Below are positions 16,747 through 25,847 of a DNA stretch of 64,000 nt, one piece after another (the stretch's first letter is position 1; the number at the start of each line of letters is the position of its first letter). Under the pieces are notes generated by a model. That model was not told the origin of the DNA. It saw nothing but the letters and a program-made list of their open reading frames with translations, and searched no databases. The stretch lies in contig NZ_WNNK01000022.1 in the NCBI RefSeq assembly GCF_009724245.1, positions 1 to 64,000 on the forward strand, written 5' to 3'. Origin of the DNA: Pseudomonas spelaei (GTDB lineage Bacteria; Pseudomonadota; Gammaproteobacteria; Pseudomonadales; Pseudomonadaceae). A program made the translations under genes and the position numbers.

Positions 16747-17856
16747 ATGAAGAAAAAAACCAGCTTTTGCGCACTGGCCGTTGCACTGCTGCTCGCCGGA
16801 TGCACTAACCAGAACGTCTATCTATCTCCCGCCCTCGCGGGCGCCGGCGGCATCATCAATCAGATCGACGACAAGCACTATTTCGTCGCCGAGCCGAACC
16901 AGGATAATCCCTGCGCCGCACCCAACATCTACTACGTGGACCAAGTGACGGGAGCACGCAAGCTCGCGATCGATTGGGCGACGGCGGGTGGCTACACCCT
17001 GCAAGGTGATCGCTGGGACACATTGGCCCAAAGCATCCGCAACGCCCAACCCGGTTGCGCCAAGCCGTATCGGCTCGAGTCGCAGAACACCCTGCGCACG
17101 TATGAGAATACGAAGACCACCGAAGCCCGTGGGTTCGTTCTGTATTGGCTCGATGGCGATGTCATTCACTTCAAGGCGTTGCAGTTGCGTACCAGGCAGG
17201 ACGGCACGATGGACCCGGAGTGGCCAGGTACGGATGCACTCGACTTCAGGTACTGGGATGACCTGAACCCCAACGCAGATCGCGACGCCCCCGAAAATGG
17301 CAAGCCCTACCGAGGCCCGGTCGCGGCACCGCAGGTGGTCTACCGGATCGACGACAACCGCTACTTTGAGTTCGTACCGCGCCAGTCCTACTTCTGCATC
17401 ACCGGCACGATGATGTACGTTGACCGTCAGCAAGGTATCCGTTCCCGGGTCGAAGACTGGGGCCGCCACGAGTACTCCGGCAGGAGCGACCAACTCGTCG
17501 TCGACGCCGCCAACACCCGCTATCTGCTCGCACCGTGGCGCAATGACATATCCGGCGTCTATGCAGGAGGCGGCGGCGGTCGGACCCAGTTGCTTTACTC
17601 GGCCGACGCCGGCAAGACATGGCAGTCGCGCAGCCCGACCGGATTGGGAGGCCGCCTGGCCTATCTCAACGGTGACAACCTCTACTTGGTTCTGGATGAC
17701 GAGGCCTGGAGCACGCACCTCCCCACGCCGCAAGTCCCAGGCTGGGACTGGGAAAAAAACTGGACCCATTTCAAACTGAAAGAGCGCTCCCTGCCCCCTG
17801 TCGGCAAGTGGCCCATCGACAAACAGTTTCATTGCAAGGGCAACGGCTATGAGTGA
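16747..17856 (+). CDS. Tli3-like lipoprotein (type VI secretion immunity family)
   Basis: A 369-residue lipoprotein. The signal ends in the lipobox LAGC with Cys19, and no Asp follows at +2, so outer-membrane or periplasmic exposure is possible. Two similar halves are visible: IDDKHYFVAEPNQDNPC...IYYVDQVTGAR near residues 38-70, and IDDNRYFEFVPRQSYFC...MYVDRQQGIR near 200-225. This duplicated build recalls the Tli3-like immunity lipoproteins that neutralise periplasmic lipase effectors. No lipase gene is adjacent. The start at 16747 opens the signal peptide. First of three overlapping genes. The family call is from pattern memory, not a search. Confidence 0.6.
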   Translation: MKKKTSFCALAVALLLAGCTNQNVYLSPALAGAGGIINQIDDKHYFVAEPNQDNPCAAPNIYYVDQVTGARKLAIDWATAGGYTLQGDRWDTLAQSIRNAQPGCAKPYRLESQNTLRTYENTKTTEARGFVLYWLDGDVIHFKALQLRTRQDGTMDPEWPGTDALDFRYWDDLNPNADRDAPENGKPYRGPVAAPQVVYRIDDNRYFEFVPRQSYFCITGTMMYVDRQQGIRSRVEDWGRHEYSGRSDQLVVDAANTRYLLAPWRNDISGVYAGGGGGRTQLLYSADAGKTWQSRSPTGLGGRLAYLNGDNLYLVLDDEAWSTHLPTPQVPGWDWEKNWTHFKLKERSLPPVGKWPIDKQFHCKGNGYE

Positions 17857-18523
17857 TTTCATGGGTAACACTGGCGTGACGCCCCCATCGAATGGATTCG
17901 CTTCGGCGCAGGCAGCTGAAACCATGAAAGAACTCATTCCCCTCGCACGGGACCGTCGCGCACGCGCGATCAAGGTCCTAGAAGGTCCGCTCGAGCACTT
18001 GCGTGTCGCCGTCACTACGTCGATGGAGATCGGCCGAGTGCGGTTTACCCTAGACGGCATCCTGATCGACGCCCGCCTGCGCGAACAGCACACCACCCCC
18101 CAGATTCTGCAGGCACTGGCCGATCAGCGCACACCGGTCCTGGTCGGGGTTTTCGAAATGCATGACGGCACGCACACGCTTGACTGGTTACTGCCCCAGG
18201 GCGCACAGCAACCCATCGCACCCGAGCCTACGTCAGTGAAAACCAAAAAAATTAGGCAGTCGCTGCCCCGCGCACTGCGGCTGGGTGTCGCCAGCGGCTT
18301 GATCGGGGCTGTCGCGCTCTTTCTGGCGCTGCGGATCGAGTCCGCCTGGAACCTCCCGTTCCTCATCGTCGCGGCCCTGGCCACGGCGGCCTTGATGCTC
18401 TCATTGTTCCAGATCGCCTTTTCCATCAGCACGCTCTGGGAGAGTTTCAGCCGCCGACAAACCTTGCAGTTGATGGCATCGGTGATGACGAAATACTGCG
18501 GCGAGTACACTCATGACCGCTGA
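17849..18523 (+). CDS. Predicted inner-membrane protein of the Tli3-like operon
   Basis: A 224-residue protein whose ATG overlaps the previous stop by eight bases. The N-terminal about 140 residues are soluble, and two hydrophobic helices follow at about 150-170 and 175-195. A later ATG at 17861 is an alternative start. Not recognised as an enzyme. Tight coupling suggests a working unit with both neighbours, perhaps an accessory of a type VI effector/immunity set (inference). Confidence 0.65.
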   Translation: MSDFMGNTGVTPPSNGFASAQAAETMKELIPLARDRRARAIKVLEGPLEHLRVAVTTSMEIGRVRFTLDGILIDARLREQHTTPQILQALADQRTPVLVGVFEMHDGTHTLDWLLPQGAQQPIAPEPTSVKTKKIRQSLPRALRLGVASGLIGAVALFLALRIESAWNLPFLIVAALATAALMLSLFQIAFSISTLWESFSRRQTLQLMASVMTKYCGEYTHDR

Positions 18524-19127
18524 ACTCCCTGACATCCTGAGGGTCGAGGGCCGACTCAAGAAACTGGCAGCGAAGTCGCTCTACAAGCGGGGCAACGCCT
18601 ACAGCTTCGACGTCGATGGCCAATCGATGTGGCTCCTTACCCGCGAGCCCTCATGGCACCCGAGCTCGCCCTTCCTGGCCGAAGGCGACCGCGTCGAACT
18701 GGCCGTGTTGAATACCCCCCTCACACCTACCGGCGAACGCTGGGTATACGCCCTGCGCAACCTGGAGGACGATACTGTCTACGTCACGCACTTCGCCTGG
18801 CAACGCACCTGCGAGCCCTATGCCGCGACACGCATCCCGCCCGCCAGCGAACACCGCTACGTCCTGACACTGAGCGCCCTGCTGATTGCCCTGCTGGTCA
18901 TGGGTGCCTGCATTGGCGCGCTGACGGGAACGGACAGCGCGTCCTGGTTCTTCCTGAGCAGCCTGTGCATCGGCGCATGGCTGCTCGCCGCAGTGCCGCT
19001 GTACGTCATGCGCTGGCGCTGGAAAGCCGGGTTCCCCACACGCCGGCAACGCGTCACGGAGGCGGTCTATCGCTGCCTGGACCTGGGTTCGCCGCTGGCA
19101 CCGGACAGGTCCGTTCGGTCTGTGTAG
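18513..19127 (+). CDS. Predicted membrane protein of the Tli3-like operon
   Basis: A 204-residue protein overlapping the previous gene by 11 bases. The N-terminal about 110 residues look like a beta-rich soluble domain (ILRVEGRLKKLAAKSLYKRG). Two transmembrane helices follow at about 112-135 and 142-165, and a basic tail ends the chain. The soluble-plus-two-helix design parallels the upstream gene, so the two may form a pair. Similar proteins are sometimes labelled putative type VI secretion effectors; I cannot confirm that here. Confidence 0.6.
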   Translation: MTAELPDILRVEGRLKKLAAKSLYKRGNAYSFDVDGQSMWLLTREPSWHPSSPFLAEGDRVELAVLNTPLTPTGERWVYALRNLEDDTVYVTHFAWQRTCEPYAATRIPPASEHRYVLTLSALLIALLVMGACIGALTGTDSASWFFLSSLCIGAWLLAAVPLYVMRWRWKAGFPTRRQRVTEAVYRCLDLGSPLAPDRSVRSV

Positions 19128-19191
19128 TACGGCGCGCTACGCCGGTGATGGTCGTGAGTACCTATCGATTCAAGAACACTGACCTACTGAC

Positions 19192-19215
19192 GCAGGGCTT
19201 GTTCCAGAGCCCTGC
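19192..19215 (+). terminator. Hairpin after the Tli3-like operon
   Basis: GCAGGGCT-N8-AGCCCTGC, 64 bases past the last stop codon. The stem is followed by TCTCT rather than a long T-run. Confidence 0.5.
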
Positions 19216-19262
19216 TCTCTGGTATTGCATACCCTCATGTTTCCCCTTTTGAGGTGTTCACC

Positions 19263-20273
19263 ATGATTTACCGCACACTGGGTCAGTCCGGCTTAAGGGT
19301 TAGCGCGTTGACCCTGGGCAGCATGATGTTTGGCGAGCAGACCAACACCGAAGACTCCCTGCGCATCATCGACAAAGCCTGGGATCAAGGCATCAATTTC
19401 ATCGATACCGCTGACGTCTACACCGGTGGACGTTCCGAGGAAATCGTCGGCGAAGCCATCGCCCGCCATCGCCAGGATTGGGTGCTCGCGTCCAAGGTCG
19501 GCATCGGCCCATTGGATGGTTTGCCCAACCGCAATGGCTTGAGCCGCAAGCGGATGTTCACTGCGCTGGAGGACAGCCTGCGCCGTCTGGACACCGACTA
19601 CCTGGACATCTATTACCTGCATCGCGAAGACCACAACACACCGCTGGAGGTCACGGTATCGGCGATTGGCGACCTGATCCGCCAGGGCAAGATCCGTTAC
19701 TGGGGCCTGTCCAACTACCGCGGCTGGCGCATCGCCGAAGTGATCCGCGTGGCCGAGCGCCTGGGGGTGGACCGGCCGGTGATCAGCCAGCCGTTGTACA
19801 ACATCGTCAATCGTCAGGCTGAGGTCGAGCAGATCACCGCTGCCGCGGCCTATGGACTGGGCGTGGTGCCTTACAGTCCGCTGGCCCGTGGGGTGCTCAG
19901 TGGCAAGTACGCGCCGGACCTGGCCCCTGAGGCCGGCAGCCGCGCCGCACGGCAGGACAAGCGCATCCTGGAAACCGAATGGCGCGTGGAATCACTGCGC
20001 ATCGCCCAGCAGATCCAGCAGTACACCCAGGGCCGTGGCGTGGGCATCGTCGAATTTGCGATTGCCTGGGTGTTGAACAACCAGGCCGTCAGCTCAGCGA
20101 TTGTCGGACCGCGTACCGAGGCCCAGTGGGATTCCTATACGGGCGCGCTGGAGGTGAAGATCAGTGCCGAGGATGAGGCATTCATTGATTCGCTGGTGAC
20201 GCCGGGGCATGCGTCGACACCGGGGTTCAATGACGTGGGCCATTTCGTTTCGGGGCGGATTGCCCACCCTTGA
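19263..20273 (+). CDS. Aldo/keto reductase
   Basis: A 336-residue NAD(P)H-dependent oxidoreductase with the TIM-barrel fold. Expected motifs appear in order: LGQSGLRVSALTLG at the N-terminus, DTADVYTGGRSEEIVGEA with the catalytic Asp and Tyr (about residues 50-67), DYLDIYYLHRED with the His, GLSNYRGWRIAEV, and the C-terminal AIVGPRTEAQW cofactor loop. It resembles the YajO/Kvbeta-like group. The natural substrate is unknown. The start ATG 19263 has GAGG nine bases before; the ORF ahead of it is short. Confidence 0.9.
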   Translation: MIYRTLGQSGLRVSALTLGSMMFGEQTNTEDSLRIIDKAWDQGINFIDTADVYTGGRSEEIVGEAIARHRQDWVLASKVGIGPLDGLPNRNGLSRKRMFTALEDSLRRLDTDYLDIYYLHREDHNTPLEVTVSAIGDLIRQGKIRYWGLSNYRGWRIAEVIRVAERLGVDRPVISQPLYNIVNRQAEVEQITAAAAYGLGVVPYSPLARGVLSGKYAPDLAPEAGSRAARQDKRILETEWRVESLRIAQQIQQYTQGRGVGIVEFAIAWVLNNQAVSSAIVGPRTEAQWDSYTGALEVKISAEDEAFIDSLVTPGHASTPGFNDVGHFVSGRIAHP

Positions 20274-20327
20274 GAACACCCTTAACCCTGTGGGAGATGT
20301 CGAGCCCCGTTTGATTCGCATTGCCTG

Positions 20328-20804
20328 TCAGTCCAGCGGTACATCCAGGCTCACCTTGACCCGGTCCATCACCACGATGCTGCGGAACCACTTGATATTA
20401 CGGTTCTCGTAGAACAACTGCCGGGCCAAGGCTTCATAGGCCTTCATGGTTTCCACCACGACCACCAGCATGAAGTCCGCATCACCGGTGACGTAATAGC
20501 ACTGCTGAACCTCGGGGATCGACATCTGTGCCTTGAGCGCGTCCAGGTCCTCGATGTGGGTGCGCTCGGCGTGCACCTCCACCAGAAGCGTGATGGGCTT
20601 GCCCGCTGCCTCCTGATTCACCACCGCCGTGTTGGCGCTGATCGCCCCGCTCTGCTCCATGCGTTTGATGCGCCGCTGCACGGCGGCTGTCGACAGGTTG
20701 ACCTGTTCGCCGATCACCCGCAGCGCAGTGGTGTTATCGCGTTGCAGGTGCTTGAGAATCGCCCGGTCGAAGTCATCGAGGGGTGGTTGTGGGGTGACGG
20801 GCAT
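20328..20804 (-). CDS. Lrp/AsnC family transcriptional regulator
   Basis: A 158-residue feast/famine regulator. The helix-turn-helix is at about residues 10-55 (DFDRAILKHLQRDNTTALRV, then LSTAAVQRRIKRME), followed by a RAM ligand domain (PEVQQCYYVTGDADFMLVVVV). It is divergent from the RarD-like exporter across 133 bases, so it may control amino-acid export (inference). Confidence 0.9.
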   Translation of the reverse strand: MPVTPQPPLDDFDRAILKHLQRDNTTALRVIGEQVNLSTAAVQRRIKRMEQSGAISANTAVVNQEAAGKPITLLVEVHAERTHIEDLDALKAQMSIPEVQQCYYVTGDADFMLVVVVETMKAYEALARQLFYENRNIKWFRSIVVMDRVKVSLDVPLD

Positions 20805-20937
20805 CCTGGCAAACCTTGGGCGTGAGAAAATTTCCCATAAGATGCCGTAAAACAGAGCAAACGTCTCACCTCAAAAGCAATATATTCCCACCTGAAATTC
20901 CCCCCTCTTTTGTTTGAATCGGTTTCGCGAGGATTGC

Positions 20938-21819
20938 GTGTCTAAAGGTGTTGTTTTATCGGTATCGGCCTCGGTGTTGTTTGCCGTGATGTATTACTTC
21001 ACATCGCTGCTTACGCCGTTGAGCGGTTTGGAAATTTTTGGCTGGCGGATGCTACTGACGGTGCCGTGCATGACCGTCTTCATGGCGGTCAGCGGTGAGT
21101 GGCGACGCGTGTGGGAGCTGCTGCGGCTACTGGCAGGCAAGCCACGGCTGATCGGCGCGATTGTGTTGTCGTCGGCGTTGCTGGGCGTGCAACTGTGGCT
21201 GTTCATGTGGGCGCCGCTCAACGGCCGCAGCCTGGATGTGTCCCTGGGTTATTTCCTGTTGCCGCTGACCATGGTCCTGACCGGGCGCCTGGTGTATGGC
21301 GAGCAACTGTCGCGGCTGCAACTGATCGCGGTGGTATTAGCTGCAATCGGCGTGCTTAACGAGCTGTACCAGGTCGGCGGTTTTTCCTGGGCCACGTTGC
21401 TGGTGATCATTGGTTACCCCGTCTACTTCGTGCTGCGCAAACGCCTGGCCACTGACCATCTGGGCGGTTTGTGGCTGGACATGGCGCTGATGTTGCCGGT
21501 GGCCCTGTGGTTTGTACAAAGTGGCGAACAAGGCTTTGCCGTGCTGGACGCCCACAAAGGCTTGTACGCGCTGATTCCGATGCTGGGCCTCATCAGCGCT
21601 TCGGCGCTGGTGTGCTACATCATTGCCAGCCGCTTGTTGGCCTTCAGCCTGTTCGGCTTGCTCAGCTATGTGGAGCCGGTGTTGCTGCTCGGGGTGGCGT
21701 TGTTGCTGGGCGAAAGCATCGGCCCGGGAGAATGGCTGACCTACATTCCGATCTGGCTGGCGGTGATGGTGTTGGTGTTCGAAGGGTTCAAGCACCTGGT
21801 GCATCAGCGAAAGCGCTGA
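20938..21819 (+). CDS. rarD: RarD-like EamA/DMT superfamily transporter
   Basis: A 293-residue, ten-helix inner-membrane carrier. It begins MSKGVVLSVSASVLFAVMYY with the first helix directly, as in RarD. The start is GTG 20938, preceded by GCGAGGA at good spacing; an upstream TTG adds residues without a ribosome site. RarD proteins are annotated from chloramphenicol sensitivity; the true substrate is unclear. Divergent from the Lrp regulator. Confidence 0.85.
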   Translation: MSKGVVLSVSASVLFAVMYYFTSLLTPLSGLEIFGWRMLLTVPCMTVFMAVSGEWRRVWELLRLLAGKPRLIGAIVLSSALLGVQLWLFMWAPLNGRSLDVSLGYFLLPLTMVLTGRLVYGEQLSRLQLIAVVLAAIGVLNELYQVGGFSWATLLVIIGYPVYFVLRKRLATDHLGGLWLDMALMLPVALWFVQSGEQGFAVLDAHKGLYALIPMLGLISASALVCYIIASRLLAFSLFGLLSYVEPVLLLGVALLLGESIGPGEWLTYIPIWLAVMVLVFEGFKHLVHQRKR

Positions 21820-21835
21820 CATCTAACGCAATAGA

Positions 21836-21875
21836 CTGGCGCTCAGATCAATGCCACATCGACTCGAAGCGCCAG
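21836..21875. terminator. Hairpin between convergent rarD and toxin-like gene
   Basis: CTGGCGCT-N24-AGCGCCAG lies in the 68-base gap between the two converging stops. It may end transcription from one or both sides. Confidence 0.4.
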
Positions 21876-21887
21876 CCATGTGGAGCA

Positions 21888-24347
21888 CTAGGTACGATTC
21901 AGACGTTCTTTGCGAAGCTTCTTGGCATAGTTGACACTTTCATCATCGTCACTCAACTCGGAATCGCTGCTTTGTACCTGATACCTGTCTTTCATGTCTT
22001 CATTGATCTCCTGCTCCTCAGCTGGGGTGAGTCGGATAAGGCTCTCCCATTCCATGTCTTGTTGTGCAGTTTGTTTACCTGACTCAAGGAACGTTTCTTC
22101 CGGAAGCAACGCCTTGACTTTGGGAGAAAGATTCGTATGGCGCAGTTCCGCATCAGGTTGATAATGGCCGCTTTCGTTAGTCCAATACTCTACTTTGCCG
22201 TTCTTCATATATATCGTTCCCGCGTACGCCACATCGGTACTGCCGCCCTTAATACTTTTCAAGCCATGGGTCAGCCCCGAATGCCCCTGCACAAGATCCG
22301 GATTACTCTCATGACTAAAACGATAGGGTTTCCCATCCGGAGTCAGGCTTTTGTTTAACGAACCTACATAAATCGTTTCAGGTTCGTCTGCTCGAACCAC
22401 GTAGGCCAAAGCCTGACCTTCCTTATAGATAAAAGGCTGGTTATCCGTTGGGTCTTGAGAAGTTAACGTATAACGTCCATCAGGGTTTCTTTTGAGTTCA
22501 AAAATTTGCTCGGGCTCTGCTGGCTTCTGATAAGCAAGTCCTATGTCGGTAGCCTCTTTTATGGGAACGCCCTTGAAAGGCGCAGTTGCATGAGCCGAGG
22601 CGCCTGTACTGCTGGAAGGCTGAGGCTCATCACCCCCGCCTCTGACACCTCTCCTTTCCCAGCCCCCTGCCTCATTGGGTTTCGCGACGATACTGCTGCT
22701 CACCAGTTTTGCCGGATCTTTCGGGTCTGGTATTCGCAACAGATAATGTTCGCCATCCCCTGCATCAGGGTTGTCGGCGACGAAATACTTTTTCCCCTGG
22801 AACTCGACTTGCTTCATTCCCGGGTAGTTAATTGAACCAGGAAGAACCTCTGGTGTTTGTTCCGGCCCTGTCGGGACAGGTACCTGCGTAGGGTTTTCCG
22901 GATGCGGTGGAGCTACTCTCGGCTGTTCTCTGTCAATTTGCATCTGTTTTATCGAAGGCCTGGACCCGGAAACATCCAGGTTCTTTCTTGCTGGACTTCC
23001 AGGCTTCAATGCGAGTGCGTCAGCGAGATTTCTGGTTTCCTCCTGTGTCAGCGGTTCATTTTTCAGGGCCTTGGCCGTCAGCGCCCCCAACATTCGGGCT
23101 TGACCATAGACAGGAATAAACCCCTGAGCAAAATCACCTACCCCTTTCAGGTCTGCATCCATGGTTTGCTTGTCTACGCCGAAGACCTTGCCGATCTGAT
23201 TGTCTTTGTTCAGGTCAACCAATGCTGCGCCTACAGGGTTATCCAGATAACGCTCGACAGTATCGGCCGCATCTTTTCCTATTCCAAAAACGTGTAATGC
23301 GTCACTCATGCCATACGCTGGGTGCTCAAGGTGCTTAATGAACTCCTTATAAAACCCACGTACGTCATTCGCGCCCACATTATCCAGCGTTACGTCTGAA
23401 ACCTTCAGCTTGAACTGCTGATGAGTTATCGGAGAAGGCAACTCGTGGCTAGCCAATCCATTTTTTGCAAAATAGAAATCGTCCTGACGGGTCTTGCCTA
23501 GCAGGTTGCCGTAGGCATCATACTCATAGAAGACCTTCTCCCCGTCCGCGCGTCTACCCGAATAGAGGCTACGGCCCTCAGGCGACTCACGTTCCCATTG
23601 AAGGTCAGTCAGCCCATTGACAGGAGCAGGTGGCACTGTTGTCTTTTTGTCCAACCGGGTAAAAATATCATCGCCCTCAAGGGCGTAAGGGCCGACTATC
23701 GCATTGCTATCATTGTCTTTGAACCGGGTCATTACCTCTTTGACACGATTGGCCCGCTCAGGGGATACACCTGTGAAGTGAAGAGCGAAGTTATCTAAAC
23801 GCTCAGGGTCGGCGGCAGTTTCTTTCAGCCAGGTATTCATGTCCTCGGTATTTTTGAACCCGTGAAATGAAGCGCCCTGTTGGTCAGGCATGTACAACAC
23901 TATGTTTAGCCCATTCGGGTTGGATGGCACGCGTTGAACAACGATCAGATCATTGGCTTGAATTCCGTCTACTGCAAATGTCTTGACCTGAACCTTATGC
24001 GTCGTTGATTTCTCCGGGTACAGCACGGCATCGACCAGTTCCTTGATTTCAGGTTTCATCGCACCACTGTTCAGATCCCTCACAATGCTGTCGGAAAACG
24101 TCTCCTTAACTGTTTTCAGGGTGTAAGTATCGCCGGGCACACTCCAGGGGGCGACCGGTGCCGACCGGGAGAGGCTGATGGAGGGTATGAAATGGCCATT
24201 GAGCAAGCCCCCCGACGGAGGAGCTATCGAATTGCGGCTTACTGGAAAGTTGCCAATAGGGGTTGTCATGTTCAGCCACCGATTCATGGATAAAGTTGAC
24301 GAAATATCTGCCCAGTAACGCAGGACTGCGCGACTTAGATTCGTCAT
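21888..24347 (-). CDS. Large toxin-like protein, dermonecrotic-toxin-like N-terminal region
   Basis: An 819-residue soluble protein without a signal peptide. About residues 75-240 recall the DUF6543/dermonecrotic-toxin-like region of Pseudomonas toxins: NIVLYMPDQQGASFHGFKNT, then a WLKETAADPERLDNFALHF segment. A proline-rich linker is at about 470-520. The C-terminal domain contains GTIYMKNGKVEYWTNESGHY near residue 720 and a charged Ser/Asp tail. Base composition is clearly lower in GC than both neighbours, and it sits alone beside hpd, which suggests horizontal gain. The start is unsure: ATGs at 24347, 24287 and 24269 are possible. Toxicity and target are not known; no immunity gene was recognised. 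Confidence 0.6.
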   Translation of the reverse strand: MTNLSRAVLRYWADISSTLSMNRWLNMTTPIGNFPVSRNSIAPPSGGLLNGHFIPSISLSRSAPVAPWSVPGDTYTLKTVKETFSDSIVRDLNSGAMKPEIKELVDAVLYPEKSTTHKVQVKTFAVDGIQANDLIVVQRVPSNPNGLNIVLYMPDQQGASFHGFKNTEDMNTWLKETAADPERLDNFALHFTGVSPERANRVKEVMTRFKDNDSNAIVGPYALEGDDIFTRLDKKTTVPPAPVNGLTDLQWERESPEGRSLYSGRRADGEKVFYEYDAYGNLLGKTRQDDFYFAKNGLASHELPSPITHQQFKLKVSDVTLDNVGANDVRGFYKEFIKHLEHPAYGMSDALHVFGIGKDAADTVERYLDNPVGAALVDLNKDNQIGKVFGVDKQTMDADLKGVGDFAQGFIPVYGQARMLGALTAKALKNEPLTQEETRNLADALALKPGSPARKNLDVSGSRPSIKQMQIDREQPRVAPPHPENPTQVPVPTGPEQTPEVLPGSINYPGMKQVEFQGKKYFVADNPDAGDGEHYLLRIPDPKDPAKLVSSSIVAKPNEAGGWERRGVRGGGDEPQPSSSTGASAHATAPFKGVPIKEATDIGLAYQKPAEPEQIFELKRNPDGRYTLTSQDPTDNQPFIYKEGQALAYVVRADEPETIYVGSLNKSLTPDGKPYRFSHESNPDLVQGHSGLTHGLKSIKGGSTDVAYAGTIYMKNGKVEYWTNESGHYQPDAELRHTNLSPKVKALLPEETFLESGKQTAQQDMEWESLIRLTPAEEQEINEDMKDRYQVQSSDSELSDDDESVNYAKKLRKERLNRT

Positions 24348-24455
24348 CTCTATGTGGTCTGGCTGTAAGATTTTGTTCCAGAAAAGCGGTTAGATATTAT
24401 TTCGAAGGGGCCACACACCTCGTACATCAGTGCAAGGCATGCTTGCAGGCAAAAC

Positions 24456-24491
24456 AAAGCCCGACCGAGGGAAACCCCGGCCGGGCTTTTT
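24456..24491 (-). terminator. Terminator after hpd
   Basis: AAAGCCCGACCG and its near complement CGGCCGGGCTTT form a strong stem; AAAACAAA on the plus strand gives a T-rich tail in the hpd direction. It separates hpd from the toxin-like gene. Confidence 0.85.
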
Positions 24492-24508
24492 TACAGACGT
24501 ATCAGCGA

Positions 24509-25585
24509 TCAGTCGGCTGTCAGTACACCACGACGCACCTGGTCGCGCTCGATGGACTCGAACAACGCCTTGAAGTTGCCCTCGCCGAAGCCATCATCGC
24601 CCTTGCGCTGGATGAATTCGAAGAACACCGGCCCCATCAGGGTTTCCGAGAAGATCTGCAGCAGCAGACGCTTGTCGCCGGCCACCGACGAACCGTCCAG
24701 CAAAATGCCCCGCGCTTGCAGTTGGTCCACGGGTTCGCCGTGGTTGGGCAGACGGCCTTCGAGCATTTCGTAGTAGGTGTCCGGCGGCGCAGTCATGAAG
24801 CGCATGCCGATTTTCTTCAACGCGTCCCAGGTCTTGATCAGGTCGTCGGTGAGGAAGGCCACGTGCTGGATGCCCTCGCCGTTGAACTGCATCAGGAACT
24901 CTTCGATCTGGCCGGCGCCCTTGGAAGACTCTTCATTCAACGGGATACGGATCATGCCGTCCGGGGCGCTCATGGCCTTGGAGGTCAGGCCGGTGTACTC
25001 ACCCTTGATGTCGAAGTAGCGCGCTTCACGGAAATTGAACAGCTTCTCGTAGAAGTTGGCCCAGTAGACCATGCGCCCGCGATACACGTTGTGGGTCAGG
25101 TGATCGATGACTTTCAGGCCCGCGCCCACTGGATTGCGGTCAACGCCTTCCAGGTAAACGAAGTCGATGTCATAGATCGAGTTACCTTCACCGAAACGGT
25201 CGATCAGGTACAGCGGCGAACCGCCAATACCCTTGATGGCCGGCAGATTCAGTTCCATCGGACCGGTTTCAACGTGGATCGGCTGGGCACCCAGTTCCAG
25301 GGCACGGTTGTAGGCCTGCTGCGAGTCCTTGACCCGGAACGCCATGCCGCACACCGACGGGCCGTGCTCGGCCGCAAAGTACGATGCAAGGCTGTTGGGT
25401 TCGTTGTTGAGGATCAGGTTGATTGCGCCCTGACGGTACAGCTGCACGTTCTTGGAGCGGTGGGTCGCGACCTTGGTGAAGCCCATGATCTCGAAGATCG
25501 GCTCAAGGGTGCCCGGTGTCGGCGATGCGAATTCGATAAATTCAAAGCCCATCAGGCCCATTGGGTTTTCGTATAAATCTGCCAT
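24509..25585 (-). CDS. hpd: 4-hydroxyphenylpyruvate dioxygenase
   Basis: A 358-residue Fe(II) enzyme that converts 4-hydroxyphenylpyruvate to homogentisate in tyrosine breakdown. It begins MADLYENPMGLMGFEFIEFA, as in other Pseudomonas enzymes of this length. Iron-site regions are present: HVAFLTDDL with a His near residue 240 and VFFEFIQRKGDDGFGEGNF with the Glu near 320. The start at 25585 follows GAGG; longer starts add only six residues. Homogentisate genes are not in this window. Confidence 0.95.
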   Translation of the reverse strand: MADLYENPMGLMGFEFIEFASPTPGTLEPIFEIMGFTKVATHRSKNVQLYRQGAINLILNNEPNSLASYFAAEHGPSVCGMAFRVKDSQQAYNRALELGAQPIHVETGPMELNLPAIKGIGGSPLYLIDRFGEGNSIYDIDFVYLEGVDRNPVGAGLKVIDHLTHNVYRGRMVYWANFYEKLFNFREARYFDIKGEYTGLTSKAMSAPDGMIRIPLNEESSKGAGQIEEFLMQFNGEGIQHVAFLTDDLIKTWDALKKIGMRFMTAPPDTYYEMLEGRLPNHGEPVDQLQARGILLDGSSVAGDKRLLLQIFSETLMGPVFFEFIQRKGDDGFGEGNFKALFESIERDQVRRGVLTAD

Positions 25586-25613
25586 GGTTTGGCGCCTCAT
25601 CATCTTTTTGTAG

Positions 25614-25628
25614 TTAACGGATCGTTAA
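25614..25628. promoter_or_regulatory. Perfect inverted repeat upstream of hpd
   Basis: TTAACG-GAT-CGTTAA lies 29 bases upstream of the hpd start. Size and position suit a repressor or activator operator over the promoter. The regulator is not identified; it does not look like a PhhR box. Confidence 0.45.
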
Positions 25629-25751
25629 TTGCCAGCAAGGATGAGGTGGGAAGGTGGCGCACAGGAAATGCCCCGCACGCTGCGGGCGAGGAAGTCACCG
25701 TAGATGAGTGGGGACCCGAGTAGCTTCATGGTTGAATCATTCTCTTACGGG

Positions 25752-25785
25752 CGTCCCGGAGGGACGAGGCTTCCGTAATCGGAAG
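25752..25785. terminator. Two tandem short hairpins between the EamA gene and hpd
   Basis: CGTCCC-GGA-GGGACG (25752-25766) and CTTCCG-TAAT-CGGAAG (25770-25785) follow the end of the minus-strand EamA gene. They may end its transcription; T-tails are poor, so this is uncertain. Confidence 0.35.
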
Positions 25786-25847
25786 TCCTTATTCTTGTAT
25801 GCGTAAACCGATTCTACACAGCGTAACCACATTTGTCCGTACTCTTA

